Source: JAAYTY01 sp964569245
GTDB lineage: Bacteria; Fermentibacterota; Fermentibacteria; Fermentibacterales; Fermentibacteraceae
Length of the DNA stretch: 64,000 nt
NCBI GenBank assembly: GCA_964569245.1
Contig: CAZMTK010000010.1
Coordinates: forward strand, 25,416-89,415
Direction of reading: 5' to 3'
Part shown: positions 1-8,071 of the stretch, one piece after another
Position numbering within the stretch: the stretch's first letter is position 1
Layout of the letters: the number at the start of each line of letters is the position of its first letter
Program-made: the position numbers and the translations under genes
Notes under the pieces: generated by a model
Databases searched by the model: none
Told to the model about the DNA's origin: nothing
The model's input: the letters and a program-made list of their open reading frames with translations, nothing else

Positions 1-834
1 GCCGGTCGGGCAGACTGTCGCGCACAGGCCGCAGTTGACGCATCTTGCAGGGTCTATCCTCGCGAGATTGTCGGACACGGCTATGGCCTGGACCGGGCAT
101 GACTTCTCGCACCTGCCGCAGGCGATGCACGCAACTGCGCAGCCCTTCCTGGCCAGGGCGCCCTTCTCCCGGTTGCTGCAGGCCACGACGACCTGCCTGT
201 CAGCCGGCCACAGGGAGATGATCCTCTTCGGACATGCCTGCACGCACCTGCCGCACCCCGTGCACCTCTCGGGAGAGACGGAAGGCAGGCCGCCGTCGCC
301 GGCCGAGAGGGCGCCGAAGGGGCATGCGGCCACACAGTCGCCCATGCCGAGACAGCCGAACCTGCAGAGCTTGTCGCCCCCCATGACCAGCATTGCCGAG
401 GCGCAGCTCCGTGGGCCCTCGTACCGGAATGCCGTCACGGCCGAATGACCCCCGTTGCACTGAACGACGGCTACCCTGCGGGCCTTGTCGGAGACCTCGA
501 CCCCCATCTCCCCGGCGAGCGCGGACACCGTCGCGGCATTGGCCGCGACGCAGCCGGAGGGCTCGGCCTTCCCGGCGGCCAGTGCGCCGGCGAATCCGCT
601 GCATCCAGGGTATCCGCACCCCCCGCAGTTGGCCCCCGGCAGGAGCTTCTCGAGGGCTTCGACCTTGGGATCCTTCCGGACAGCGAACTGTCTTGCGGCG
701 ACCGCGAGACCCAGACCGAGCACGAGGCCGGTGGCGCCGAGCAGGATCGCAGGGAGGGCCACCGCGCCCGCCGTGGACTGTGCGGACTGGGACTGGAGGC
801 ACGCCAGCAGAGCAGGGAGGAGTGTCGCGTGCAT
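1..834 (-). CDS. rnfB: Rnf complex subunit RnfB (partial at window edge)
   Basis: Iron-sulfur subunit of the Rnf complex, which couples ferredoxin:NAD+ electron transfer to ion pumping at the inner membrane. The ATG at 834 gives an N-terminal hydrophobic segment (residues about 20-42), then the RnfB cluster motif NCGGCGYPGC and several ferredoxin-type sites, including CTGCGRCVQACP, CIACGRCEKSCP and CVNCGLCATVCP. At least 278 residues are present and the frame is still open at base 1, so this is the longer RnfB form carrying extra ferredoxin domains; the C-terminus lies outside the window. It follows rnfA by 4 bases and is the last gene of the rnfCDGEAB order. Confidence 0.93.
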   Translation of the reverse strand, partial: MHATLLPALLACLQSQSAQSTAGAVALPAILLGATGLVLGLGLAVAARQFAVRKDPKVEALEKLLPGANCGGCGYPGCSGFAGALAAGKAEPSGCVAANAATVSALAGEMGVEVSDKARRVAVVQCNGGHSAVTAFRYEGPRSCASAMLVMGGDKLCRFGCLGMGDCVAACPFGALSAGDGGLPSVSPERCTGCGRCVQACPKRIISLWPADRQVVVACSNREKGALARKGCAVACIACGRCEKSCPVQAIAVSDNLARIDPARCVNCGLCATVCPTG

Positions 835-838
835 AGGC

Positions 839-1480
839 TCACACCCCCAGCCCTGCGAAGCCGAGGAAGGCGATGCTCATCACGCCCGCCAGTATGAAGG
901 TGATGGGCTTGCCCTTGAGGGCGTCGGGCACGTTCGAATACTCCAGCCTCTCTCTGAGACCTGCCATGAGGATCAGGGCCAGACCGAATCCCAGGGCGCC
1001 CGCCACGGCGTTGACCACGCTCTGGAGCAGATCGTAGCCGGCGTCCTTGTTGATCACCGCAACGCCGAGCACCGCGCAGTTCGTGGTGATCAGCGGCAGG
1101 TAGATGCCCAGAGCCTTGTAGAGGGATGGGCTGTACCTGAGGAGGATCATCTCGACGAGCTGTACCAGGGCGGCGATTATGAGGATGAAGACGATGGTGC
1201 TCAGGTACTGCAGACCGAGCGGGACCAGCAACAGCTCCCACAGGACGTAGCACATGGTGCCGGCCATGGTCATGACGAACACGACTGCCGCTCCCATGCC
1301 GACAGCGGAGTCGAGCTGCTTCGATACGCCGAGGAACGGGCAGATCCCTAGGAATCTCGAGAGGACGAAGTTGTTGATGAGGATTCCTCCGATCACGAGA
1401 CCCATGATCTGGGCGAACCCGTAGCCTCCGCCGGGCGAGCCGGAGGAGACGACTGAGGACAGGAGGATCGCCGGGCTCAT
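839..1480 (-). CDS. rnfA: Rnf complex subunit RnfA
   Basis: Integral membrane subunit of the Rnf ion-translocating oxidoreductase, about 213 residues, with six predicted membrane spans. The family signature NNFVLSRFLGICPFLGVS is near the N-terminus, and a second half-repeat (ITTNCAVLGVA) matches the inverted-repeat fold shared with RnfE. The start is the ATG at 1480, which overlaps the rnfE stop as ATGA; the same frame is open further upstream but lacks RnfA similarity there. Translational coupling to rnfE is inferred from the overlap. Confidence 0.95.
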   Translation of the reverse strand: MSPAILLSSVVSSGSPGGGYGFAQIMGLVIGGILINNFVLSRFLGICPFLGVSKQLDSAVGMGAAVVFVMTMAGTMCYVLWELLLVPLGLQYLSTIVFILIIAALVQLVEMILLRYSPSLYKALGIYLPLITTNCAVLGVAVINKDAGYDLLQSVVNAVAGALGFGLALILMAGLRERLEYSNVPDALKGKPITFILAGVMSIAFLGFAGLGV

Positions 1481-2085
1481 GAAGCATGCCCCTTCCTTCG
1501 ATCGATGATCGCGAATCCGCCGAGGACGAAGCCCATGAGGATGAAGGCGCCGGGCGGGAGAATGGCTATCAGAACCGGCTGGTTCGTGAAGGCCCTTCCC
1601 AGGATGTTTATGCCGTACCAGGTGCCGTTGCCGAGCAGCTCCCTGATGGTCGCCATGAGCGCCATCGCCAGTGTGAACCCGATGCCCATGCCGATCCCGT
1701 CCATGAGGGATGCGACGACTGTGTTCTTGTTGGCGAAGGCCTCGGCCCGTCCGAGGATGATGCAGTTCACGACGATCAGCGGGATGTAGATGCCGAGCGC
1801 CCTGTGGAGAGGTGGAGCGTAGGCGGCCATGACCATGTCCACCAGGCTCACGAACGTCGCGATGAACACGATGTAGCACGGGATGCGGATCTTTTCGGGG
1901 ATGACGTTCCGGAGAGCCGAGATGGCGACGTTCGACCAGACCAGCACGAAGGTGGCGGCTGCTCCCATGCCCACAGCGTTCTGCACGGACGTGCTAAGCG
2001 CGAGGAACGGGCACATGCCCAGGCTTATTCGGAAGATGGGGTTCTCGGTGTAGAACCCGTTGGTCAGGGTCCTCCAGAGCGTCAC
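1477..2085 (-). CDS. rnfE: Rnf complex subunit RnfE
   Basis: Membrane subunit of the Rnf complex, 202 residues, paralogous to RnfA. It carries the matching signature NPIFRISLGMCPFLALSTS near the N-terminus and VNCIILGRAEAFA in the second half, with six predicted membrane spans. The start is GTG at 2085, overlapping the rnfG stop as GTGA. Order and overlaps with rnfG and rnfA indicate one transcript. Confidence 0.95.
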   Translation of the reverse strand: MTLWRTLTNGFYTENPIFRISLGMCPFLALSTSVQNAVGMGAAATFVLVWSNVAISALRNVIPEKIRIPCYIVFIATFVSLVDMVMAAYAPPLHRALGIYIPLIVVNCIILGRAEAFANKNTVVASLMDGIGMGIGFTLAMALMATIRELLGNGTWYGINILGRAFTNQPVLIAILPPGAFILMGFVLGGFAIIDRRKGHAS

Positions 2086-2666
2086 AGGCCACCTCCCTCA
2101 TCGAAGAGACCTGCCGCGCGCAGAGCTTCGATGCCGTCTGCGACGGATCCGACTATCGCCCTGCCGCTGACCGTGGCCCCGGTCACGCCTGCTATCTCTC
2201 CACCGTCCTTCTCGAGGGCCGGCGACGTCTGTCCGACCAGCCGCGCCTGCCAGGATGGATCGGTGTACCTGGTTCCCAGTCCGGGGGTTTCGGCCTGGAA
2301 GAGTATGGTCGAGCCGGCGATGGTCCCTTCCAGGTCCACCGCGACCAGGGTCTCTATCACGCTCGAATAGCCCTTCCTGTATGCCGTGAAGACGTATCCG
2401 ACCGGGTTCCCGGACGACGAGACCCTGACCGGCGAAAGCGTCCTCCCTGTCTCCGGGTAGGGATTCGAGAGACCCTGCACTTCGATGGAATCGAAAGTCA
2501 GCCCGCTTCCCAGCGAAGAGGCCACCAGGTTCATCGCCTCCTGCCTGGCCAGCTCCCTCTGGATGGCGATCCTGTCCTTCGTCTGGCTGTTCACGAATCC
2601 CAGCGCTGCAGCGCATATGAGCCCCATGGTCATGAGAATCAGCCCGAGTCTCGCCATCTCACGCAT
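2082..2666 (-). CDS. rnfG: Rnf complex subunit RnfG (flavoprotein)
   Basis: Flavin-carrying subunit of the Rnf complex, 194 residues. One N-terminal membrane anchor (about residues 6-26) is followed by an FMN-binding domain. The covalent FMN attachment motif is seen as VTGATVSG near residue 165, where the threonine of GAT would form the phosphoester bond known for this family. It overlaps rnfD by 8 bases and rnfE by 4 bases. Confidence 0.94.
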   Translation of the reverse strand: MREMARLGLILMTMGLICAAALGFVNSQTKDRIAIQRELARQEAMNLVASSLGSGLTFDSIEVQGLSNPYPETGRTLSPVRVSSSGNPVGYVFTAYRKGYSSVIETLVAVDLEGTIAGSTILFQAETPGLGTRYTDPSWQARLVGQTSPALEKDGGEIAGVTGATVSGRAIVGSVADGIEALRAAGLFDEGGGL

Positions 2667-3744
2667 TCCTCCCCACCTCCCCCAGCACCCTCGGACGCGT
2701 GAACCTGTCGATCAGCGGGGTCGCCAAGTTCATGACGAGGATCGAATAGGAGCAGCCCTCGGGGTAGCCGCCGAACCGCCTGATGACCACGGTCAGTATC
2801 CCTGCACCGATTCCGAAGATGATCCTCCCCCGAGGGGTCACCGGGGTAGTGACCATGTCGGTGGCCATGAAGAGCCCTCCAAGGATCGCTCCTCCAGCGA
2901 GAACGCTGAACAGGGGGTCTCCGTGGAGGAGCGACGGACCGCCGAGGGCCCAGCCGAACAGGGCCACCGATCCGAGGTAGCTCAGGGGGATCCTCAGTTC
3001 GAGAACCCTCCTGAAGACGAGGTAGGCAGCTCCCGCCAGGAGTAGGAGCCCGGAGGTCTCGCCGATGCATCCTCCGCGCCTCCCGAGGAGCAGGTTGAGG
3101 TACGTTCCTCCGCTCGAGAGAGCCCTCTCGACCGAGGCGCTCCTGCGGATGTCGTCGTCGCCGAACGAGTCCTTCATCACCCGCAGGGGCGTGGCCCCGG
3201 AGAGGGCGTCGGCTCCGGGGATGGAGTCCAGCTCGGACGCCGGTATGGCGTGGGTCTCGAAGCCCGAGCCCCCGGGATGGCTCCACCCGAACGGAGCGCT
3301 CCACCCGGAGGTCATCAGTACCGGGAAGCTGGCCATCAGGAAGGCTCTGCCGAGGAGGGCGGGATTCACCAGGTTGTGGCCGAGCCCTCCGAAGGCTTGC
3401 TTCGCGACCACGATCGCGAAGCCGGAGCCCAGGACCGGAAGCCACCAGGGGACACCCGGCGGAACGTTGTAGGCCAGCAGGAGGCCGGTGACCACGGCGC
3501 TGCCGTCGAGGGCGGCGTTCACCGGGCGTTTCATCACTCTAAGGCACAGGTACTCGACGACCACCGCGGTCACTACGGACAGCACCACGGGAAGCAGGGC
3601 GCCGGCGAAGCCGAACAGCCACACCGCCCCTGCCAGGGCCGGGAGCAGGGCTATGACCACGTCGAGCATCACCCTGCGGGTGCGAAGCGTCGAGACCACG
3701 TGGGGGGACATGGAGAGCTGGAAGGTCCTGGTCTCGGCCATCAT
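2659..3744 (-). CDS. rnfD: Rnf complex subunit RnfD (flavoprotein)
   Basis: Polytopic membrane subunit of the Rnf complex, 361 residues. The second covalent FMN site of the complex is visible as LSGATPLRVMKD near residue 182. The N-terminal part contains the family-typical stretch beginning SPHVVSTLRTRRVMLDV, and membrane segments flank the flavin loop on both sides. It overlaps rnfC by 4 bases and rnfG by 8 bases. Confidence 0.94.
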   Translation of the reverse strand: MMAETRTFQLSMSPHVVSTLRTRRVMLDVVIALLPALAGAVWLFGFAGALLPVVLSVVTAVVVEYLCLRVMKRPVNAALDGSAVVTGLLLAYNVPPGVPWWLPVLGSGFAIVVAKQAFGGLGHNLVNPALLGRAFLMASFPVLMTSGWSAPFGWSHPGGSGFETHAIPASELDSIPGADALSGATPLRVMKDSFGDDDIRRSASVERALSSGGTYLNLLLGRRGGCIGETSGLLLLAGAAYLVFRRVLELRIPLSYLGSVALFGWALGGPSLLHGDPLFSVLAGGAILGGLFMATDMVTTPVTPRGRIIFGIGAGILTVVIRRFGGYPEGCSYSILVMNLATPLIDRFTRPRVLGEVGRNA

Positions 3745-5054
3745 GCCTCCCTAGCGCGCTTCATCGCCCTGACCGCGTCCTGGCTGCGCTTTATGTAGTG
3801 CACCAGGAACCTGCTGCTGGGGCATACGAAGCTGCATGTGCCGCAGGCGATGCAGGCCATTGCGCCGCATCGGTCTGCCTCTTCCCAGTCGGCGTGCTCG
3901 CCGGCCGTGGCGATCGCGCAGGGCACGAGGTGCATCGGGCACGCATCGACGCACTTGCCGCATCTTATGCAAGGCCCCTCGGACCCTGGACGCGACTCGC
4001 GGGCGGTGAGAGCGACGATTCCGCTCGTGCCCTTGGTCACCGGCACGGCATCGGTGAACTGGGCGATGCCCATCATGGGGCCGCCGGCGAGGAGCCTGCA
4101 GGCTCCCTCCAGGTACCCGCCGGCAGCGGCTATCAGATCGGCGAAAAGGGTTCCAACGCATGCGTCGAAGTTGCCGGGAGTCCTCACGCCCTCCCCTGAC
4201 ACCGTGGTTATCCTCCTTGTCGAGGGCATTCCGTCACGGACCGCCTCGGCCACGGCGGCTGCGGTTCCCACGTTCTGGACAACCACGCCGATGTCGAGCG
4301 GCAGGCCTCCTACCGGGACCTCCCTGCCTGTAGTGGCCTTGATGAGCTGCTTCTCGGCTCCTTGCGGGTACTTCACCCTGAGATCTGCGACCTCGATTCC
4401 GGCCTTCCTGAGAGCGTCGGCGGCGTCGGGCTTGTTGGCCTCGACTCCGGCGAAGCACCTCTTCACTCCGAGCGCTCGAGCGAGGACAGCCATGCCGAAG
4501 GCCACGTCGCGAGTCCTCTCGAGCATCAGCCTGTGGTCGGCCGTCAGGTAGGGCTCGCACTCGGCGCCGTTCAGGATGAGCGTGTCAATAGGCTTGTCCT
4601 TCGGAGGAGTGAGCTTCACGTATGCGGGGAAGCTGGCGCCTCCCATCCCGCAGATGCCGGCGAGCCTTATGCGCTCGACGAGCTCCGCAGGGGAACGGGA
4701 TTCGAAATCTGGCCAGGGCTCGAATGGAGGGTCGCCCTGTTCGGACTCGGTCTCAATGACGACTGCGAGCCCCGATCTCCTGTGGGGCATCGGGCATTCC
4801 TCGACGCCGACCACCGTGCCGGCGACAGGAGAGTGAGTAGGAAGGCTGATGAAGCCGTTCTGCGCCCCGATCTCCTGTCCCAGCCGCACCTTGTCGCCCT
4901 TCTGGACGCACGGAGTGGATGGCGCGCCCATGTGCTGGCACAGCGCGACACGGAGTGTGGGAGGAGCCGCGAGCCTCGACACCGCGCGGTGCTCTGCGAG
5001 CTCCTTCCTCTCGGGCGGGTGCGCGCCTCCGTCGAATGTCCTCAGTCTGGCCAT
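3741..5054 (-). CDS. rnfC: Rnf complex subunit RnfC
   Basis: Peripheral NADH/ferredoxin-interacting subunit of the Rnf complex, 437 residues. Residues about 125-320 form the flavin/NADH-binding core related to NuoF, with GICGMGGASFPAYVK and NGAECEPYLTADHRL. Near the C-terminus two [4Fe-4S] sites are present: CIRCGKCVDACP and CIACGTCSFVCP. The start ATG at 5054 is preceded by GGAGGT at 5057-5062. This is the first gene of the rnf operon; no convincing promoter was recognised in the 120 bases upstream. Confidence 0.95.
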   Translation of the reverse strand: MARLRTFDGGAHPPERKELAEHRAVSRLAAPPTLRVALCQHMGAPSTPCVQKGDKVRLGQEIGAQNGFISLPTHSPVAGTVVGVEECPMPHRRSGLAVVIETESEQGDPPFEPWPDFESRSPAELVERIRLAGICGMGGASFPAYVKLTPPKDKPIDTLILNGAECEPYLTADHRLMLERTRDVAFGMAVLARALGVKRCFAGVEANKPDAADALRKAGIEVADLRVKYPQGAEKQLIKATTGREVPVGGLPLDIGVVVQNVGTAAAVAEAVRDGMPSTRRITTVSGEGVRTPGNFDACVGTLFADLIAAAGGYLEGACRLLAGGPMMGIAQFTDAVPVTKGTSGIVALTARESRPGSEGPCIRCGKCVDACPMHLVPCAIATAGEHADWEEADRCGAMACIACGTCSFVCPSSRFLVHYIKRSQDAVRAMKRAREA

Positions 5055-5175
5055 AGACCTCCAGTTGCTGATCGGGCGATGAAGAACCCGGGAGCATGAA
5101 GCATCGGACCAGTCGTATCTCCCGGATCACCCCCGGCTCGGGCCGAAAAGGGTCTGGAAATCAGTGCGATTCATA

Positions 5176-5209
5176 GGAAAAAGGCCTCAGGTTCACAAGC
5201 CCCGGAGGC
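5176..5209 (-). terminator. Rho-independent terminator downstream of nrdR
   Basis: Read on the minus strand, a GCCTC...GAGGC stem with partial inner pairing is followed directly by CTTTTT. It lies just after the nrdR stop and before the rnf operon, so it probably separates the two units. Confidence 0.55.
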
Positions 5210-5213
5210 TGCT

Positions 5214-5669
5214 CTATCTGCCGCGGAGGAGCCTGTCCAGCTCCTCCTTGAACTGCGCCACGTCTCGGAACTGGCGATAGACGCTGGCGAACCTCACATA
5301 GGCAACCTGATCGACGTCGTGAAGCATGTCCATCACGCTCTCGCCTATGAACCCCGAGGTGACCTCGTCAGGGAACTCCTCGGCTATCTTCGCAGTGAGC
5401 TTCTCCACCATGTCCTTCACGTCCCGCGCCGAGACGGGGCGCTTCTCGCAGGCCCTCGCAATGCCCTTCTCGAGCTTTGCCGCATCGAAGGGCTCCCTCC
5501 TGCCGTCCTTCTTCACCACCACCGGGTAGCTGGTCTCGATGAACTCGTAGGTGGTGTATCGGTACCCGCAGTCAAGGCATTCGCGCCTGCGCCTGGTGGC
5601 CCTGCCCTCCTTCGCAATCCGGGAGTCCACCACCCTGTCGTCCATGCTGCCGCAGCGGGGGCACCTCAT
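5214..5669 (-). CDS. nrdR: Transcriptional repressor NrdR
   Basis: Nucleotide-sensing repressor of ribonucleotide reductase genes, 151 residues from the ATG at 5669. The N-terminal zinc ribbon shows MRCPRCG and ECLDCGYRYTTYE, and the ATP-cone domain begins at VVKKDGRREPFDAAKLEKGI. A TTG four codons upstream (5681) is also in frame, but ATG gives the canonical NrdR N-terminus. No RNR gene and no clear NrdR box are visible nearby. It has its own promoter at 5702-5730 and a terminator at 5176-5209, so it appears monocistronic. Confidence 0.94.
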   Translation of the reverse strand: MRCPRCGSMDDRVVDSRIAKEGRATRRRRECLDCGYRYTTYEFIETSYPVVVKKDGRREPFDAAKLEKGIARACEKRPVSARDVKDMVEKLTAKIAEEFPDEVTSGFIGESVMDMLHDVDQVAYVRFASVYRQFRDVAQFKEELDRLLRGR

Positions 5670-5701
5670 CCGTACCGCCAATCGAGAAACACGTGAGTGA
5701 A

Positions 5702-5730
5702 AGCGTATCTCAGGCCCGGCCCATCGTCAA
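5702..5730 (-). promoter_or_regulatory. Sigma70-type promoter for nrdR
   Basis: On the minus strand TTGACG (5730-5725) is separated by 17 bases from TACGCT (5707-5702), about 30 bases upstream of the nrdR ATG. It lies back to back with the tRNA promoter. Confidence 0.55.
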
Positions 5731-5743
5731 TAGCGGCATTTGC

Positions 5744-5772
5744 TTGACTTGGGCGCCCTTCTCGCCTAGATT
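5744..5772 (+). promoter_or_regulatory. Sigma70-type promoter for tRNA-His/tRNA-Lys
   Basis: TTGACT at 5744-5749, a 17-base spacer, and TAGATT at 5767-5772. The mature tRNA-His begins 11 bases further on. Confidence 0.7.
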
Positions 5773-5783
5773 GCGCTCGCTCC

Positions 5784-5860
5784 GGTGGGAGTAGTTCAGT
5801 TGGTAGAGCCCTTGACTGTGGATCAAGTGGTCGCCGGTTCGAGTCCGGTCTCCCACCCCA
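5784..5860 (+). tRNA. tRNA-His (GTG)
   Basis: Complete cloverleaf. Acceptor arm GTGGGAG (5785-5791) pairs with CTCCCAC (5850-5856). Anticodon stem CTTGA/TCAAG encloses loop CTGTGGA with anticodon GTG at 5818-5820. The histidine-specific extra G(-1) at 5784 faces discriminator C at 5857, and CCA is encoded at 5858-5860. Confidence 0.96.
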
Positions 5861-5869
5861 GGGTTTCTT

Positions 5870-5945
5870 GCGCCCCTAGCTCAACTGGCAGAGCAACGGA
5901 CTCTTAATCCGTGGGCTCCGGGTTCGATTCCCGGGGGGCGTACCA
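5870..5945 (+). tRNA. tRNA-Lys (CTT)
   Basis: Cloverleaf with acceptor GCGCCCC/GGGGCGT (one G-T pair), anticodon stem ACGGA/TCCGT, loop CTCTTAA with anticodon CTT, T-stem CCGGG/CCCGG, discriminator A and encoded CCA. It lies 9 bases after tRNA-His and is probably cotranscribed with it. Confidence 0.96.
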
Positions 5946-5951
5946 GCAGGA

Positions 5952-5983
5952 GAGGCCGCTTCGCACGGAGCGGCCTCCCTTTG
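5952..5983 (+). terminator. Rho-independent terminator after tRNA-Lys
   Basis: GAGGCCGCT (5952-5960) pairs perfectly with AGCGGCCTC (5969-5977) across an 8-base loop and is followed by CCTTT. It lies 6 bases after the tRNA-Lys CCA. Confidence 0.75.
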
Positions 5984-6071
5984 CATGAAGAAGGCCGCAG
6001 CAAGCCACAGAGCATCTGGCGCGGCACGAGAACCCGTCTGCAGCGGGCTGTGCCCGGCTCCATCCGCTCCT

Positions 6072-6102
6072 TTGTCCCGGTTCGCCGGGGCAGTGATATA
6101 TT
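6072..6102 (+). promoter_or_regulatory. Possible promoter for tRNA-Arg
   Basis: Extended -10 element TGATATATT, with TATATT at 6097-6102, ends 10 bases before the tRNA. The best upstream hexamer is TTGTCC at 6072-6077 with a long 19-base spacer, so the -35 is weak. Confidence 0.45.
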
Positions 6103-6112
6103 CGCTTCCGGT

Positions 6113-6189
6113 GCGCCCGTAGCTCAGCTGGATAGAGCAGCGGACTTCTAATCCGCAGGTCTCGCGTTCGAATCGCGACGGGCGTGCCA
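6113..6189 (+). tRNA. tRNA-Arg (TCT)
   Basis: Complete cloverleaf: acceptor GCGCCCG/CGGGCGT, anticodon stem GCGGA/TCCGC, loop CTTCTAA with anticodon TCT, discriminator G, encoded CCA at 6187-6189. It reads AGA, a rare codon class in this GC-rich genome. Confidence 0.96.
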
Positions 6190-6198
6190 TCTACCATT

Positions 6199-6235
6199 GG
6201 TTCTACGCCAGGATCTACACCATGGTTCTACACCA
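6199..6235 (+). repeat. Three tandem imperfect 12-mers next to tRNA-Arg
   Basis: GGTTCTACGCCA (6199-6210), GGATCTACACCA (6211-6222) and GGTTCTACACCA (6224-6235) follow each other 10 bases after the tRNA-Arg end. No function is evident; the rest of 6190-6362 holds no recognisable gene. Confidence 0.6.
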
Positions 6236-6362
6236 TCAAGCGGGGCGCATCTCTCGTTCCGGTCACGCAATGGCCCGGGAGACGGCAAGGCTCCCGCATG
6301 GAGCTTGCGGAAGCGGTCCGGGTCGGCAGCAGGAGATCTGACTGGCCAGCCGCGGCTGCGGG

Positions 6363-7595
6363 TCACAGCAGGCCCGCCGGGGCCTCCAGGATGCTGCGCG
6401 CCAGGTACTCGTACTCGCCCGGGCCGTTGTAGAGCTGCGCCGAGACCCGCAGGAGCCTGAGCTCCTGCCCGGGAAGCGCAGTGATCAGCACTTCGATCCC
6501 TCTCTCCCTCCTCAGCCATTCCTGGAGAGGATCGATCCACGCGAAGTGGGGCACCGGGAGGGGCATGCCCCTCCACGGGAGAGGCAGGGAGGCCAGAGAG
6601 CCGATCATCTCCTCCGGAACGGGCGGCTCGATGCCCAGCATCCGCGACAGCACGGCACGGCCCTCCAGCACCTTCGACCTGTTCGACTCCATCACCTCCG
6701 GCCAGCCCCCGGGCAGGAGAGACGCGACCTCGGAAGCCGCAGCCTCCACGCAGAGCGCGGCAGTAGGGTCCCAGGTGCCGTTCCACATGAACTCGAGCTG
6801 AAAGGCGCTGGCCGGGCTCTCGAAATCCTCCCGGACATGGCTAAGGGCCAGAGGGTGCACGAGCCCCTGCCTGTCGGGCCTCACGTAGAGGAAGGCGCAG
6901 ACCTTCGGAGCGCACATCCACTTGTGGCAGTTGCCGGTGTAGTATGCGGCGCCCAGGGAGGAGAGGTTGAGGGGGATCATCCCAGGTGCGTGGGCGCCGT
7001 CGATCAGCACGTCTATGCCGCGCCACCCCAGCTCGCGGACCAGGGGTGCGATGTCGAGCACGAGGCCTGTCGCGCTCGTCACATGGTCCAGCACCACGAG
7101 CCTCGTTCTGGAGGTCACCTTCGCCATGACGGCGTCCCGCACCTCGCTGTCGTCCGAGAGAGGGAACGGCAGGGCGGCCTCGACCGCCTTCGCACCTGCG
7201 CTCAGCGAATGGAAGACAGCGGCGTTCCTCGTCGCGAAGTATTCGTGACTCCCGAAGATCACCTCGTCGCCTTTCTCGAACCGGATGCTCCTGAGGACGG
7301 TGTTCACGCCGGAGGTGGCGTTCGGGACGAGCGCCAGGGAACCCTTCTGGGCTCCCGTGAAATCTTCCAGGAAGGCGATCTGCTCGAAGAGCCGGGCAGG
7401 ATAGCGCTGGACCAGGAAGTCGAGCGGCTGGCTCTCGAGCTCCCTGATCAGCTCGAGCCTCTTCTCGATCACGCGCGAGGGGCAGGCGCCGAAGGACCCG
7501 TGGTTGAGGAAGACCACGTCCTCGTCGAGCGTCCAGTTCGATGCGAGGGCGCTGCGCAGGCCGGCCGCCCGCCGCCCGGATGCAGCACGACTCAC
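6363..7595 (-). CDS. Class V aminotransferase (isopenicillin-N-epimerase-like)
   Basis: PLP-dependent enzyme of 410 residues in the class V aminotransferase/cysteine desulfurase superfamily, closest in pattern to isopenicillin-N-epimerase-like proteins. Seen: N-terminal FLNHGSFGACP (about residue 30), the substrate/PLP region DGAHAPGMIPLNL, and the Schiff-base lysine in GNCHKWMCAPK (about residue 225). The start is GTG at 7595. It lies 5 bases after the PEBP gene and probably shares its transcript. The actual substrate cannot be inferred; cysteine desulfurase activity is less likely because no active-site Cys loop is apparent. Confidence 0.82.
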   Translation of the reverse strand: MSRAASGRRAAGLRSALASNWTLDEDVVFLNHGSFGACPSRVIEKRLELIRELESQPLDFLVQRYPARLFEQIAFLEDFTGAQKGSLALVPNATSGVNTVLRSIRFEKGDEVIFGSHEYFATRNAAVFHSLSAGAKAVEAALPFPLSDDSEVRDAVMAKVTSRTRLVVLDHVTSATGLVLDIAPLVRELGWRGIDVLIDGAHAPGMIPLNLSSLGAAYYTGNCHKWMCAPKVCAFLYVRPDRQGLVHPLALSHVREDFESPASAFQLEFMWNGTWDPTAALCVEAAASEVASLLPGGWPEVMESNRSKVLEGRAVLSRMLGIEPPVPEEMIGSLASLPLPWRGMPLPVPHFAWIDPLQEWLRRERGIEVLITALPGQELRLLRVSAQLYNGPGEYEYLARSILEAPAGLL

Positions 7596-7600
7596 AGCTC

Positions 7601-8071
7601 TCAGCGGCCCCTGGCGTAGGTGCCCATCAGCTCGGCTTCGGCCAGAACATGGCCTTCCATCGCCTGCCTGACCTTTTCAGCCGTGGCGCGGGGGCCGATG
7701 CGCAGCATGCAGTCGAGAGCGTAGAGCCTGAAGAAGTACCTGTGCGTGCCGGATGGGGGTGCAGGCCCGCCGTAGCCTGTGCTTCCCCAGCTGTTCAGCC
7801 CCTGCAGCGCCGAGGCTCCGTAGCTCGGCTCGGCAGGCACTCCCTCGGGCAGGCCCGCCGAGTCCGGCGGAAGATTGAAGATCACCCAGTGGACCCAGTT
7901 GCCGACTGGAGCGTCCGGATCCTCGCAGATGAGGACAAGGCTGGCGGTGCCGGCGGGAGGAGCCGTCCACTCGAGCGGCGGAGAGATGTCCGCCCCGTCG
8001 CCGGTGTAGATCGCCGGTATCGCGCCGCCGTTCGCGAACGCGGAGCTGGCAAGTGCGAAGACCTCCATCAT
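7601..8071 (-). CDS. YbhB/YbcL (PEBP/Raf-kinase-inhibitor-like) family protein
   Basis: 156 residues, the normal length of bacterial PEBP proteins. The conserved ligand-pocket motif is present as CEDPDAPVGNWVHWVIFNLP and is followed by GLNSWGSTGYGGPAPPSGTHRY, both hallmarks of the family (second motif at about residues 85-107). The start ATG at 8071 overlaps the stop of the neighbouring paralogue as ATGA. The biochemical role of bacterial members is not well defined. Confidence 0.88.
   Translation of the reverse strand: MMEVFALASSAFANGGAIPAIYTGDGADISPPLEWTAPPAGTASLVLICEDPDAPVGNWVHWVIFNLPPDSAGLPEGVPAEPSYGASALQGLNSWGSTGYGGPAPPSGTHRYFFRLYALDCMLRIGPRATAEKVRQAMEGHVLAEAELMGTYARGR

Noticed and set aside
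5876..6190. Minus-strand frame of about 100 residues over the tRNA genes
   Set aside because: It is read through tRNA-Lys and tRNA-Arg; such frames arise from tRNA sequence and are common false calls.
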